Part shown: positions 1 through 7,482 of the stretch, one piece after another
Position numbering within the stretch: position 1 is the first letter of the stretch
Layout: each line of letters begins with the position of its first letter
NCBI GenBank assembly: GCA_040881785.1
Contig: JBBECO010000062.1
Span: 1 to 37,514 of the forward strand
DNA: 37,514 bases
Source of the DNA: JACDCA01 sp040881785
GTDB lineage: Bacteria > Acidobacteriota > Vicinamibacteria > Vicinamibacterales > 2-12-FULL-66-21
Reading direction: 5' to 3'
The notes under the pieces: model-generated
Seen by the model: only the letters and a program-made list of their open reading frames with translations
Told to the model about the DNA's origin: nothing
Databases searched by the model: none
Made by a program: the position numbers and the translations under genes

Positions 1-432
1 ATGATTGGCGCGGCGCCGACGCGCGTGATGGCGGCCTTCTTCGACCCGGCGGCGCTCGCCGTGTGGTGGCAGACGACCCACTCGGTCACGACGCCGCGCG
101 TGCTGGGCATCTACGCGGTCGAATGGGCGCCGACACCCGACGAGGACGATGTGCTCGGGCGCCTCGGCGGCGTCTTCTACGGCAGCGTCATCGAATACAA
201 GGCGGGCCGGGAGCTGTTCGTCGGGGATGCGTGGTGGCTGCCGCCGGACGGGGAGCCGCTGGGGCCGATGGCGCTCGAGGTCCACTGCGCCATGGACGGC
301 CCCGCGTGCCGCCTCCGTGTAATCCAGGGCGGCTTCGACCAGGGGCCACGCTGGGACCGCTACCACGAGGTCATCGCCTCCGGCTGGAGGGCCTCGCTCG
401 CGGCACTGAAGGAGCTCGTCGAGTCCGCGTAA
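1..432 (+). CDS. SRPBCC / AHSA1-like protein, probably 5'-partial
   Basis: The 143 visible residues read as a START/Bet v1-like (SRPBCC, AHSA1 type) small-ligand-binding fold. The opening stretch with AAFFDPAALAVWW is the usual first helix of this family, where a potential ligand-cavity lid begins, and the C-terminal helix (SGWRASLAALKELVE) is the typical closing helix. No catalytic function can be assigned; such proteins bind lipophilic ligands or act with chaperones and regulators. The first codon of the window happens to be ATG, but relatives usually have several residues before this helix, so the true start probably lies upstream of the window. It is convergent with nhaA, with a hairpin between the two stops. 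Confidence 0.75.
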   Translation: MIGAAPTRVMAAFFDPAALAVWWQTTHSVTTPRVLGIYAVEWAPTPDEDDVLGRLGGVFYGSVIEYKAGRELFVGDAWWLPPDGEPLGPMALEVHCAMDGPACRLRVIQGGFDQGPRWDRYHEVIASGWRASLAALKELVESA

Positions 433-433
433 C

Positions 434-453
434 CTTCCGGCTAAAGCCGGAAG
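434..453. terminator. Hairpin of the CCGGCT..AGCCGG repeat family between convergent genes
   Basis: Perfect 9-bp arms (434-442 and 445-453, CTTCCGGCT / AGCCGGAAG) around a 2-base loop, followed by CCACG. It sits just after the SRPBCC stop and just before the nhaA stop, so it could end transcription from both sides, but no T-run follows. The same core recurs at 14793-14806, 19159-19187 and 19221-19249, so it is a dispersed repeat first and a terminator only by position. Confidence 0.5.
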
Positions 454-460
454 CCACGAG

Positions 461-1609
461 TTACTGCGACCGATTCGGTCGCAGGCCCATCGCGCGGCCC
501 AGCGCAATCGCCGCCGGTGCGGCCAGGAAGCTGAAGAGCGCCCCCATCTTCACTTCGTCCAGCACGCTCCCGGGCGGATAGGCGGCGGTCGCAAAGAACA
601 ACGCCACGGTGAACCCGATCCCCGCCGCCACACCGACGACCAGCGTGTGCCCGTACGTGAGGCCGCCGGGCGCGCGCAGGCCCATCTTGACGCCGAGGAT
701 CGTCATCAGCACGATGCCAATCGGCTTGCCGGCAAGCAGCCCCGCGAACACGATCCACGTGCCGCTGCCGACACTCCCGAACGGCACGCCGGCGTTCACG
801 AGTCCGAAGAACAGCAGCACGAACTGCACGGGAACCTTGAACGCGTGCTCGAAGCGGTTCATCGTGTCGGGCAGGTCCTCCTCGCGCTCGTTGAACAGGC
901 CGAGATCGCGCTTGGCGTGCGGCATGAACGGCAGGACCGGCACCAGCGCCAGCGCCGGGTGGACGCCGCCCAGGTATAGCGCCGTCCACGACAGACCGCC
1001 TCCGACGAGCAGGTACGGCCAGTAGCTGCGGACCCGCCGCTGCTTCATCCAGTACGACAGCCCGATGGCCGGGATCATGAACGCCGCGAAGTTCACGAGC
1101 GACAGCGGTCCGCTCGGATAAAACACCGCCAGCAGCATCAATCCTATCGCATCGTCCGCGATGGCCAGCAGGAGGAGGAACGGGATGGCGGGATGGGCGG
1201 GCGGGAAGATCAGCCGCGCCGCCATGTACGAGAACGCGATATCGGTGGCGCACGGCACCGCCCAGCCCCGCATCAGTTCGGGCCGGTCCGTCGCGAGGAC
1301 GAGGAGCGCGAAGAGGCCCGCCGGTGCGGCCATGCCGCCGAGCGCGGCGAGCAGCGGCACGGCCGCTTCCCTCGGCGACTGGAGCGGGCCGCCCGGGAGC
1401 GTCGCCTCGATGATCTCCTTCGAAGCCAGCGCGAAGAAGAAGACCATCCCGATGTCGTTCACGATGAAGTGCATCCGTCCGTGCGTGAACGCTTCGTATG
1501 AGTGGGCGTCGAGGTTGGCCCAGATCAGCGCGGCGAGCGTGCCGGCCACCAGCAGGAGCGAATTGTCGATGAGGAAGGCCCACCAGCCGGGGCGTGATGC
1601 GTGTGTCAT
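461..1609 (-). CDS. nhaA: Na+/H+ antiporter NhaA (first copy)
   Basis: 382-residue inner-membrane antiporter that exchanges cytoplasmic Na+ for external H+ and so controls pH and sodium. It is entirely hydrophobic, with the family's discontinuous-helix motif ATDIAFSYMAA (the Asp equivalent to E. coli D133) and the ion-binding pair in LLAIADDAIGL (equivalent to D163-D164). The C-terminal half holds GKPIGIVLM and GIGFTVALFFA, both typical of NhaA. The start chosen is ATG at 1609, whose codon overlaps the pyk stop as ATGA; a longer open frame upstream is only the shadow of pyk. Its place as last gene of a dehydrogenase-pyk-nhaA operon is unusual for nhaA. A second, distinct NhaA lies at 30673. 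Confidence 0.93.
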   Translation of the reverse strand: MTHASRPGWWAFLIDNSLLLVAGTLAALIWANLDAHSYEAFTHGRMHFIVNDIGMVFFFALASKEIIEATLPGGPLQSPREAAVPLLAALGGMAAPAGLFALLVLATDRPELMRGWAVPCATDIAFSYMAARLIFPPAHPAIPFLLLLAIADDAIGLMLLAVFYPSGPLSLVNFAAFMIPAIGLSYWMKQRRVRSYWPYLLVGGGLSWTALYLGGVHPALALVPVLPFMPHAKRDLGLFNEREEDLPDTMNRFEHAFKVPVQFVLLFFGLVNAGVPFGSVGSGTWIVFAGLLAGKPIGIVLMTILGVKMGLRAPGGLTYGHTLVVGVAAGIGFTVALFFATAAYPPGSVLDEVKMGALFSFLAAPAAIALGRAMGLRPNRSQ

Positions 1610-3006
1610 CCTATTTTCTGCACGTTGAGATAGTTGGCATCCGCCCGGCTCAGGTCGGGGCTGACGTTGATGAAAACGACGACCGAGCCGGCGGCCACGA
1701 GCCGGCGGTCGAGGAGCATGCGCTCGAGCCCTTCCAGCTCGCGCGCCTCGGTGATGACCGGCGCGATCCCGCGCAGGAGCGCGAGCGTCGCCGCCACCCT
1801 CTCGCTGGGCGTCGCGGCCAGCACGCGAATCTCGGGGCGCAGCGCCGAGAGCAGCCGCGCGGTCTTGCCTTCGCGCGTGACCGCGACGATCGCATCGGCG
1901 CGGCCGGTCGTGGCGAGCGTGACCGCCGCCTCGCACAGGGCGCGCCCGTGCATACTGCCGGTCGGATCCCCCACGGGCCGCACGATGTCACTGGACGGCG
2001 TCCGCTCGGACTCGACGATGATGCTCGCGAGCGTGCGGACGGTTTTCTCCGGCCAGGCCCCCACGGCGGTCTCACCGGCGAGCATGATGGCGTCGGCCCC
2101 TTCGCCGACCGCGTTGGCCGCGTCCGTGACTTCCGCCCGCGTCGGCCGCGGGTCCACGCGCATCGACTCCAGCACCTGCGTGGCGACGATGACCGGGCGG
2201 CCGGCGACGCGGGCCGCGCGGATGACTTCCTTCTGGACGCGCGGCACCTGTTCGAGGGGCATCTCGAGACCGAGATCGCCTCGCGCCACCATGACCCCCT
2301 GCGCCAGCCCCAGGATGGCCGGGAGGTTGTGCACGGCGGCCGGACGTTCGATCTTCGCGATGAGCGGCACGCGCGTCCCTGCCTCGCTCATGATCTGCCG
2401 CGCGCGCAGCAGATCGTCCGCCGACTGCACGAAGCTGAGGGCGATGTAGTCCACGCCGAGGTCGAGGCCAAAGCGGAGGTCCACGGCGTCCTTCTCGGTG
2501 ACGGCCGAGGCGGGCAGTGTCACGCCGGGCGCGTTGATCCCCTTGTTCTGGCCGAGGCGTCCGCCGCTCACCACCGTCGTGACCAGCTCGTCGTCCTGCG
2601 CCCGGGTCACACGCAGCTCGATCCTCCCGTCGTCCAGCAGCAGGCGGTCACCCGGACGCGCCGACCGCACGAGCTCAGCGTAGGGCGTGAACACGAGGCC
2701 GGCCCGGCCCGGCTGCTCTCCACCCCGGATCCGAAGCTCATCGCCTTCGGTGAGCGTGAGCGGCAATCCTCCCACGAGCGAGGTCGTCCGGATCTTGGGC
2801 CCGCTCAAATCCTGCATGATCGCGACGATCCGCCCCGCCTCGGTCGCGGCGGCGCGCACGCGGTGGTACACCTCGGCGTGCGCCTCCCGCGTGCCGTGAG
2901 AAAAATTGAGACGGAAGACGTCCACACCGCTGTCGATCAGCCGCGCGACCATGTCGGGCGAATTGCTGGCGGGCCCGAGGGTCGCGACGATCTTCGTGCG
3001 TCTCAT
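1606..3006 (-). CDS. pyk: Pyruvate kinase
   Basis: 466 residues, the usual length of a bacterial enzyme without an extra C-terminal domain. It converts phosphoenolpyruvate and ADP to pyruvate and ATP, the last step of glycolysis. The start MRRTKIVATLGPASN is typical; RLNFSHGTREAH follows; the family signature is seen in VPLIAKIERPAAVHN, where the Lys is catalytic, followed by MVARGDLGLEMP and then VATQVLESM and MLAGETAVGAWP. The C-terminal allosteric-type domain runs from about residue 340. The start codon overlaps the stop of the upstream dehydrogenase (ATGA) and its own stop overlaps the nhaA start, so the three genes are probably translated in a coupled way from one message. Confidence 0.96.
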   Translation of the reverse strand: MRRTKIVATLGPASNSPDMVARLIDSGVDVFRLNFSHGTREAHAEVYHRVRAAATEAGRIVAIMQDLSGPKIRTTSLVGGLPLTLTEGDELRIRGGEQPGRAGLVFTPYAELVRSARPGDRLLLDDGRIELRVTRAQDDELVTTVVSGGRLGQNKGINAPGVTLPASAVTEKDAVDLRFGLDLGVDYIALSFVQSADDLLRARQIMSEAGTRVPLIAKIERPAAVHNLPAILGLAQGVMVARGDLGLEMPLEQVPRVQKEVIRAARVAGRPVIVATQVLESMRVDPRPTRAEVTDAANAVGEGADAIMLAGETAVGAWPEKTVRTLASIIVESERTPSSDIVRPVGDPTGSMHGRALCEAAVTLATTGRADAIVAVTREGKTARLLSALRPEIRVLAATPSERVAATLALLRGIAPVITEARELEGLERMLLDRRLVAAGSVVVFINVSPDLSRADANYLNVQKIG

Positions 3007-4112
3007 GCGGCGGCCCAGGGATCGACAAGGGCCTTGGTGATGCGCATCGTCTCGGCGTCGGCCAGGGCCTCGTTGAGGCCTGTGAGGGGATAGGTGCGCC
3101 CGCCGATCTCGCGCCAGGGGACCTGTGCCGCGTAACGCTCGAGCACGCTGAGGGCCCGCAGGAAGTGCCCGGCTTCACTGCCCCAGCAGCCGCGGATCTC
3201 GAGGTGCTTGCGGTTGATCTGCCGATGCGCGTTGATCCGGCTGTCGCCGACGTCGGTATAGTGGCCGGCGATGACGTAGCGTCCGCCGTCGCGGGCCAGG
3301 TCCAGACCTTCCTCGATGGCGGCGGCCGCGCCGGCGGCTTCGAGGACGACGTCCACGCCTTCTCCGTGCGTCAGCGCGCGCACCTCCGCAAGGCGCTGCT
3401 CCGGGGTTGTCGTCGTGACGTCGAAGACATGGTCCGCCCCCATGCGGCGGGCCATCTGCAGCCGATCCGTGGGGGCACCGATCGCGACGATCGTCGAGGC
3501 ACCGCCGAGCCGCGCGAGGGCGATCGCACTGAGGCCGACGGCGCCGGTTCCCTGGACGAGGACCGTGTCGGCCGGTCTCAGCGCCGCCCGCTCCAGGATG
3601 TGGACGGCGGTGAGCAGCCCGCATCCGCCGCCGATATAGTCGTCGAAGCCCACGCGGTCCGGCAGGCGTGCAAGACCGACGCCCGGCTCGAGGTAGACGG
3701 CCTGCGACCAGCCGCCGAACAGGCCTTCGGACGCCGGGTCGGTGATGCCGTAGACGCGGCGCGCGGCGCAGCGCGTCGGCGTCCGGTGAATGGTGCAGGC
3801 GCGGCAGCGGCCGCAGGTGCGATGCACGTCGAAGAACGCGACGCGGTCCCCTTCGCGCAGCGTGGAACCATCCAGCCCCTGCAGCGGACCGCGCACGGCG
3901 TCGAGCGTGCCGGCCGACACGTGGCCGGGAATGATGGGATAGGGAACGCCGCTCAGCCGTCCATGCCAGAGGTGGACGTCAGTGCCGCAGACCTCCGAGC
4001 GCTCGGTGCGCAGCAGCGCGGATCCTGGCGGCAGTTCGGGTCGGGAGAACTCGCGGATCTCGATCGGCTGCCGCGGGGCCACCATCACGGCGGCCAGGAT
4101 GCGCTCGTTCAC
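3003..4112 (-). CDS. Zinc-dependent alcohol dehydrogenase-like protein (MDR family)
   Basis: 369 residues with the two-domain layout of medium-chain dehydrogenases: an N-terminal GroES-like domain and an NAD(P)-binding Rossmann domain with GTGAVGLSAIALA near residue 190. The catalytic-zinc Cys is in SEVCGTDVHLWHG, and four cysteines of a structural zinc site are visible (CGRCRAC, then a Cys about eight residues on). The usual GHE of the catalytic site reads GHV, so the Glu found in most family members is missing; the His is kept. The substrate is unknown; an alcohol or polyol is likely. It is the first gene of the pyk-nhaA operon. The start is GTG at 4112, preceded by a -10-like box at a spacing of six bases and no Shine-Dalgarno. 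Confidence 0.85.
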   Translation of the reverse strand: MNERILAAVMVAPRQPIEIREFSRPELPPGSALLRTERSEVCGTDVHLWHGRLSGVPYPIIPGHVSAGTLDAVRGPLQGLDGSTLREGDRVAFFDVHRTCGRCRACTIHRTPTRCAARRVYGITDPASEGLFGGWSQAVYLEPGVGLARLPDRVGFDDYIGGGCGLLTAVHILERAALRPADTVLVQGTGAVGLSAIALARLGGASTIVAIGAPTDRLQMARRMGADHVFDVTTTTPEQRLAEVRALTHGEGVDVVLEAAGAAAAIEEGLDLARDGGRYVIAGHYTDVGDSRINAHRQINRKHLEIRGCWGSEAGHFLRALSVLERYAAQVPWREIGGRTYPLTGLNEALADAETMRITKALVDPWAAA

Positions 4113-4118
4113 AGGGGT

Positions 4119-4148
4119 ACGTTACCCTTGATGCCGGGCAGATTCCAA
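4119..4148 (-). promoter_or_regulatory. Putative leaderless promoter of the dehydrogenase-pyk-nhaA operon
   Basis: On the minus strand TTGGAA (4148-4143), an 18-base spacer and TAACGT (4124-4119) precede the GTG start at 4112 by exactly six bases. Transcription would begin at or next to the start codon. No purine-rich ribosome site is present. Support comes from three other genes in the window with the same -10 to GTG distance (13401, 26932, 30329). Confidence 0.4.
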
Positions 4149-4153
4149 GAGAA

Positions 4154-4335
4154 GGCAGCCCATAACCGCCTCCGCCAAGGCTACGGCGGTCCGCCGAAGC
4201 GTTCGCGAAGGCGGAAGGGCTGCGCTACACGTCGCAGGTCAGGGATGGCAGCCCATAAAGGGCTGCGCTACACCTCTCTGATGGAGTGCCGCGCTTCCAA
4301 ACGTGTGCGTGTAGCGCAGCCCTTTATGGGCTGCC
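4154..4335. repeat. Cluster of three GCAGCCC/GGGCTGC palindromic repeats
   Basis: Three copies of one element fill the 241-base space between the divergent dehydrogenase and outer-membrane protein genes. Copy 2 (4247-4273) and copy 3 (4309-4335) are perfect 27-bp inverted copies of each other, 35 bases apart. Copy 1 (4154-4230) has the same outer ends, GGCAGCCCATA and GGGCTGCGCTACAC, with a GC-rich insert in the loop. Each copy is itself a hairpin and ends in GCTACAC on one side. A fourth copy with one mismatch lies at 30192-30218. No coding function is seen. Confidence 0.85.
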
Positions 4336-4353
4336 TCATCGCCGGTCGTATCC

Positions 4354-5046
4354 ATGCTTTCAATGCTCCGTACAATCTTCGTCGCGCTCGTGGTCGCTTG
4401 CTTCGCGGTTCCTGCGGCAGCGCAGGACACGTACTCGGTCCGGAAACCCCGGCGGCAATTCATCACCGTCTCGATCGACTGGCTGCAGACCGAACCGCTC
4501 CACTTCGCCTCCCATCCGCTCGAGGACCTCGTCGGCCGCGAGGTGGCGGCCGCACAGGGGGAGCCGTACGACTATCACACCCGCGACGAACAGATCCTGA
4601 TCGACGTCCTCGAGTTCCGGAAGCGCAACCGCGCGGCGAGCGTGGCGCTGTACCCGTTCGGCCTCAGCATCGGCACCACACTCGGTCTGCGCGCCAGCGT
4701 CGAAGAGGTGCCCACCATTCGCATCAACTTCGAAGGCCCCGGCGCGCCGGCCAACTACGAACTGACGGGCGCGCGCGCCTATGAGGTCGGCGCCGGGCTG
4801 TACGTCGCCGACCGTTCGCCCGGCTGGGGCCTCGGCAGCCAGGCGTTCGTCATCGGCGGCATCGGACGGCTCCGCAGCGACCAGGGGGAAGGCACGCGCA
4901 TGTTCGCGGAAGGGGGCGGCGGCCTGAGCGTCGGACCGTTTGGCGTCCAGCTCGCGGTCAAGTTCGCCTGGAACAAACGGACCGAGCCGGTGGAACACCG
5001 CTTTCTCACGATCCCGATCACGCTGCGGGGCACCCTGAGCTTCTGA
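4354..5046 (+). CDS. Hypothetical outer-membrane beta-barrel-type protein
   Basis: 230 residues with a clear Sec signal peptide: a hydrophobic run FVALVVACFAVPAAA with cleavage likely after AAA-QD near residue 24. The rest alternates polar and hydrophobic residues with many Gly and aromatic residues, and the chain ends in ...LRGTLSF, i.e. with a terminal Phe, the usual insertion signal of outer-membrane barrels. No family was recognised. Two ATGs are possible, 4354 and 4363; both keep the signal peptide, and 4354 was used by default. The stop overlaps the start of the next small gene by one base (TGATG), so it may be co-translated with that gene and the amidase, though no functional link is obvious. 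Confidence 0.75.
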   Translation: MLSMLRTIFVALVVACFAVPAAAQDTYSVRKPRRQFITVSIDWLQTEPLHFASHPLEDLVGREVAAAQGEPYDYHTRDEQILIDVLEFRKRNRAASVALYPFGLSIGTTLGLRASVEEVPTIRINFEGPGAPANYELTGARAYEVGAGLYVADRSPGWGLGSQAFVIGGIGRLRSDQGEGTRMFAEGGGGLSVGPFGVQLAVKFAWNKRTEPVEHRFLTIPITLRGTLSF

Positions 5047-5219
5047 TGCGAGTCGAAGACTGGCTCACCGCCGCATCCGCCGACGCCGGCCGCCGCGGAC
5101 TCCCGGAACTGAAACCGCTCCTCGAAACGCTCGCGCGTTCGACGACGAACCTTCGCCGCGCCGACGTCGAGATCGACGCCGAGGCTGACGCCGGCACGCC
5201 GACGGACACCGCCCGGTGA
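5046..5219 (+). CDS. 57-residue protein coupled to the amidase
   Basis: A short gene starting with ATG at 5046 inside the preceding stop (TGATG) and ending in a TGA that overlaps the amidase GTG start (GTGA). The product, beginning MRVEDWLTAASADAGRRG, is helical and acidic at its end (IDAEADAG), with LPELKPLLETLARSTTNLR as a likely amphipathic helix. The double overlap and GC-rich third positions argue that it is real. Small proteins encoded just before amidases are known to act as partners in some systems (GatC before GatA, AtzG before AtzE); this one resembles neither by eye, so a partner role is inference from position and size only. Confidence 0.7.
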   Translation: MRVEDWLTAASADAGRRGLPELKPLLETLARSTTNLRRADVEIDAEADAGTPTDTAR

Positions 5220-6580
5220 CGCCCCCCGCAGACCTTCGGAGTATCGCGGACGTCGCGCCGCTCGTGCAGCGCGGCGAGGTCTCACCAGTGGACCTGGTGC
5301 GCGGCTGCCTCGCGCGCATCGAGGCCGGCCGCGATCTGAACGCGTTCATCACCGTCATGGCCGACGCGGCCCTCGAGGAGGCGGCGGCCGCGCAACGGGA
5401 CATCGCCGCGGGACGATATCGCGGCCCCCTCCACGGCATCCCGGTCTCGCTCAAGGACCTCATCGACGTCGCCGGCGTGCCGACGACCTCCGGGTCCGCG
5501 GTGCCGCCGCGGCTCCCGGCGCACGACGCACCGGTCGTTCGCCGCCTGCGTGAGGCCGGCGCCGTCATCGTCGGCAAGACCAACCTCCACGAGTTCGCCT
5601 TCGGGACGACCGGCGACGAGACGGCGTTCGGCGCCGTCAAACATCCTTTCGACACGACACGCTCGGCCGGCGGCTCGAGCTCGGGCGCGGCGGTCGCACT
5701 CATCGAAGGCATGTGCTTCCTCTCGCTTGGCACCGACACCGGCGGCTCGATCCGGATCCCGGCGGCCGCCTGCGGCGTTGTCGGCCTGAAAGCGGCATAC
5801 GGGGAGCTGAGTTGTGAGGGGATCGTCCCGCTGAGCACGACGTGCGACCACGTGGGACCGCTCGCGCGAACGGTCCGCGATGCCCGGATCGCCTTCGATG
5901 CGCTGTCGGGGACGCCGCACCCCGCCAGTCGTCCTGAGCGCGTGACCCTCGGCGTGCCGGGTGGCTACCTGCTCGAGCGGCTCGACGTGCACGTGCGCGC
6001 CGCGCTCGGACGCGCCAGGATCGCGCTCGGCCAGGCGGGACACACGATCCGCGACGTCGAGATCGAACACGCGCGCATGACGCCCGACATCTACCTCCAC
6101 ATCGTCCTGCCGGAGGCATCGCGCTATCACGCCGCGACGCTGGAGGCACACGCGGGGGCGTATTCACCAGGCGTCCGGCTGCGGCTCGAAATGGGGCGTT
6201 ACGTGCTGGCCGAGGACTACGTGCGGGCGATGCGCCTGCGGGACATCCTCAGGGCCTCAGTGGATCGCGCGCTGGACGGCTGCGACGCCCTGCTGCTGCC
6301 GGCACTTGCGATCCCCGCCCCACCGCTCGGCGCGGCCTCGGTCGGCGTGGACGGCTCGCCTGAACCCGTGCGGGCGATCATGCTGCGCCTGACGCAGCCG
6401 TTCAATCTCACCGGCCACCCCGCCATCGCCCTGCCCTGCGGCCGCACGACGTCAGGCCTGCCGGTCGGGATGCAGCTCGTCGGACGGCACGGCGAGACAG
6501 ACCGCCTGCTCGATATCGCCGAGGCGCTCGAGGATCACATCGCGGGCGGCGCGGGATCGGTCGGCGGCGGAACCGTCTGA
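5216..6580 (+). CDS. Amidase (amidase-signature family)
   Basis: 454 residues. It belongs to the amidase-signature hydrolases, which split amide bonds with a Ser-cisSer-Lys triad. The catalytic Lys is in VSLKDLIDVAG, the Gly/Ser-rich signature is GGSSSGAAVAL, and the nucleophile region is TDTGGSIRIPAAACG with VGLKAAYG after it. The length fits single-subunit amidases and GatA alike. No gatB or gatC is nearby, so a role in tRNA-dependent amidation is not supported and the substrate remains unknown. The GTG start at 5216 was chosen because it overlaps the stop of the upstream 57-residue gene; that gene is probably translated together with it. Confidence 0.92.
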   Translation: MTPPADLRSIADVAPLVQRGEVSPVDLVRGCLARIEAGRDLNAFITVMADAALEEAAAAQRDIAAGRYRGPLHGIPVSLKDLIDVAGVPTTSGSAVPPRLPAHDAPVVRRLREAGAVIVGKTNLHEFAFGTTGDETAFGAVKHPFDTTRSAGGSSSGAAVALIEGMCFLSLGTDTGGSIRIPAAACGVVGLKAAYGELSCEGIVPLSTTCDHVGPLARTVRDARIAFDALSGTPHPASRPERVTLGVPGGYLLERLDVHVRAALGRARIALGQAGHTIRDVEIEHARMTPDIYLHIVLPEASRYHAATLEAHAGAYSPGVRLRLEMGRYVLAEDYVRAMRLRDILRASVDRALDGCDALLLPALAIPAPPLGAASVGVDGSPEPVRAIMLRLTQPFNLTGHPAIALPCGRTTSGLPVGMQLVGRHGETDRLLDIAEALEDHIAGGAGSVGGGTV

Positions 6581-6708
6581 TTCTCCGGACGATCCTCGCC
6601 GTCCTCATTGGCGGGCCCACCCGGCGGGATCGGCGTATTCACCGGCTGAGGCCGCTTCAGCGGATCCGGCACCTGCGGCACATCTGGCTTCGGTGGTTGC
6701 TCAATCAT
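6535..6708 (-). CDS. Small proline-rich hypothetical protein, antisense to the amidase end
   Basis: A 57-codon frame starts with ATG at 6708 and ends in TGA at 6535, so its last 15 codons lie antisense to the end of the amidase gene. The product, beginning MIEQPPKPDVPQVPDPLKRP, is about one third proline, with acidic and Asn/Gln residues, no signal peptide and no membrane segment, so it is likely disordered. Third positions are mostly G or C. There is no clear ribosome site. Low complexity makes chance hard to exclude, but the regular PxPxP pattern resembles small disordered proteins more than random frames. Confidence 0.4.
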   Translation of the reverse strand: MIEQPPKPDVPQVPDPLKRPQPVNTPIPPGGPANEDGEDRPENQTVPPPTDPAPPAM

Positions 6709-6757
6709 GACCACGGCCGCTGCAATGCGAGTACCGACTGAGTGCGCGCGAGCGCAG

Positions 6758-7010
6758 GTCAGCAGGGATGCAGGGTCGCGAGCTCCCGCTTCGCTGGCGT
6801 GGAAAATCGGGCCCTCCGTCGCGTGTCCTCACGATGCGTCCTCGGCCGGGGTTCGCCGGACGCCGGGCTGGGATCAACTTCAGCAGCGGGGTTTGCCGAT
6901 CCGCTGTGACGAAACCCGCGCCTCGGACGATCGGGACGCCTCCGGACCCGATTTACCCACTTCGCCCTCACGCCGCTCAAGGTCGCTCGCGACCCTGCAT
7001 CCCTGCTGAC
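6758..7010. repeat. 253-bp element bounded by perfect 26-bp inverted repeats
   Basis: The ends 6758-6783 (beginning GTCAGCAGGGATGCAGGG) and 6985-7010 are exact reverse complements over 26 bases. The interior has no convincing gene. The size, perfect terminal repeats and absence of coding capacity resemble a MITE or a REP-type cassette. A stretch inside it (about 6840-6875) is similar, in inverted order, to 7318-7353 on the other side of the N run, so the 775-base space between the amidase end and the next gene appears to be built from diverged copies of one repeat. No target-site duplication was recognised. Confidence 0.7.
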
Positions 7011-7130
7011 TGTCTGCGCCGAACCGCGCAAGCACCTCGCGATGATCAAGCCTAGCGGCTCGGTGCGATCAGCGGTGGCAGCTGCGCGGGGCCATGTCAG
7101 GTCCGCGGCGCGATTCGGCCAGCCCGCTGC

Positions 7131-7230
7131 NNNNNNNNNNNNNNNNNNNNNNNNNNNNNNNNNNNNNNNNNNNNNNNNNNNNNNNNNNNNNNNNNNNNNN
7201 NNNNNNNNNNNNNNNNNNNNNNNNNNNNNN
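7131..7230. other. Assembly gap (100 N)
   Basis: A run of exactly 100 N, a placeholder of unknown true length. Both flanks are made of repeat material that is related in inverted order, which is a plain reason for the assembly to break here. Confidence 0.95.
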
Positions 7231-7400
7231 GTCAGTTTGAAAAACGGCATGCAGGCGTTCCCATCGGCGGAGGCGGGCTTTCGCCACTGTCATGAGGAAC
7301 AGCCGGGAGCCGACCCTGATCAGCATCCAGCGTACGGCAAACCCCAGCCGAGGCCGTATCGTAAGGTACGCGCCGGAATGCCGTTTTTCCGGGCGTAGGC
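7231..7400. repeat. Diverged inverted copy of the repeat element
   Basis: Perfect 12-bp inverted repeats (7239-7250 GAAAAACGGCAT and 7378-7389) enclose about 130 bases. The part at 7318-7353, read on the minus strand, matches 6840-6875 at roughly three quarters of positions (shared core CCTCGGC.GGGGTT.GCCG). The rest of 7400-7482 holds no gene I can support. Confidence 0.5.
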
Positions 7401-7482
7401 CGAGGCGCCGCGGAGCTGATATGGCGCCGCAGCTTCCGCTGCCACCGCTCACGGCAGTAGCAGCAACTGACTGTTCAGGGGA

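Noticed and set aside
1610..1936. Extended N-terminus of NhaA up to 1936
   Set aside because: The added residues are Arg- and Gly-rich, antisense-like shadows of pyk in another frame; the ATG at 1609 overlapping the pyk stop is a far better start.
1594..3093. Long open frame on the plus strand opposite pyk
   Set aside because: It mirrors pyk in the opposite strand, is rich in Arg, His and Asp, and shows no family pattern; typical of high-GC shadow frames.
5216..6580. GatA subunit of the aminoacyl-tRNA amidotransferase
   Set aside because: The signature residues fit, but no gatB is next to it and the upstream small gene does not look like GatC, so only a general amidase call is supported.
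6758..7010. Insertion sequence with terminal inverted repeats
   Set aside because: Perfect 26-bp ends are present, but the 250-base unit has no transposase or coding capacity, so it is listed as a repeat element, not as an IS.
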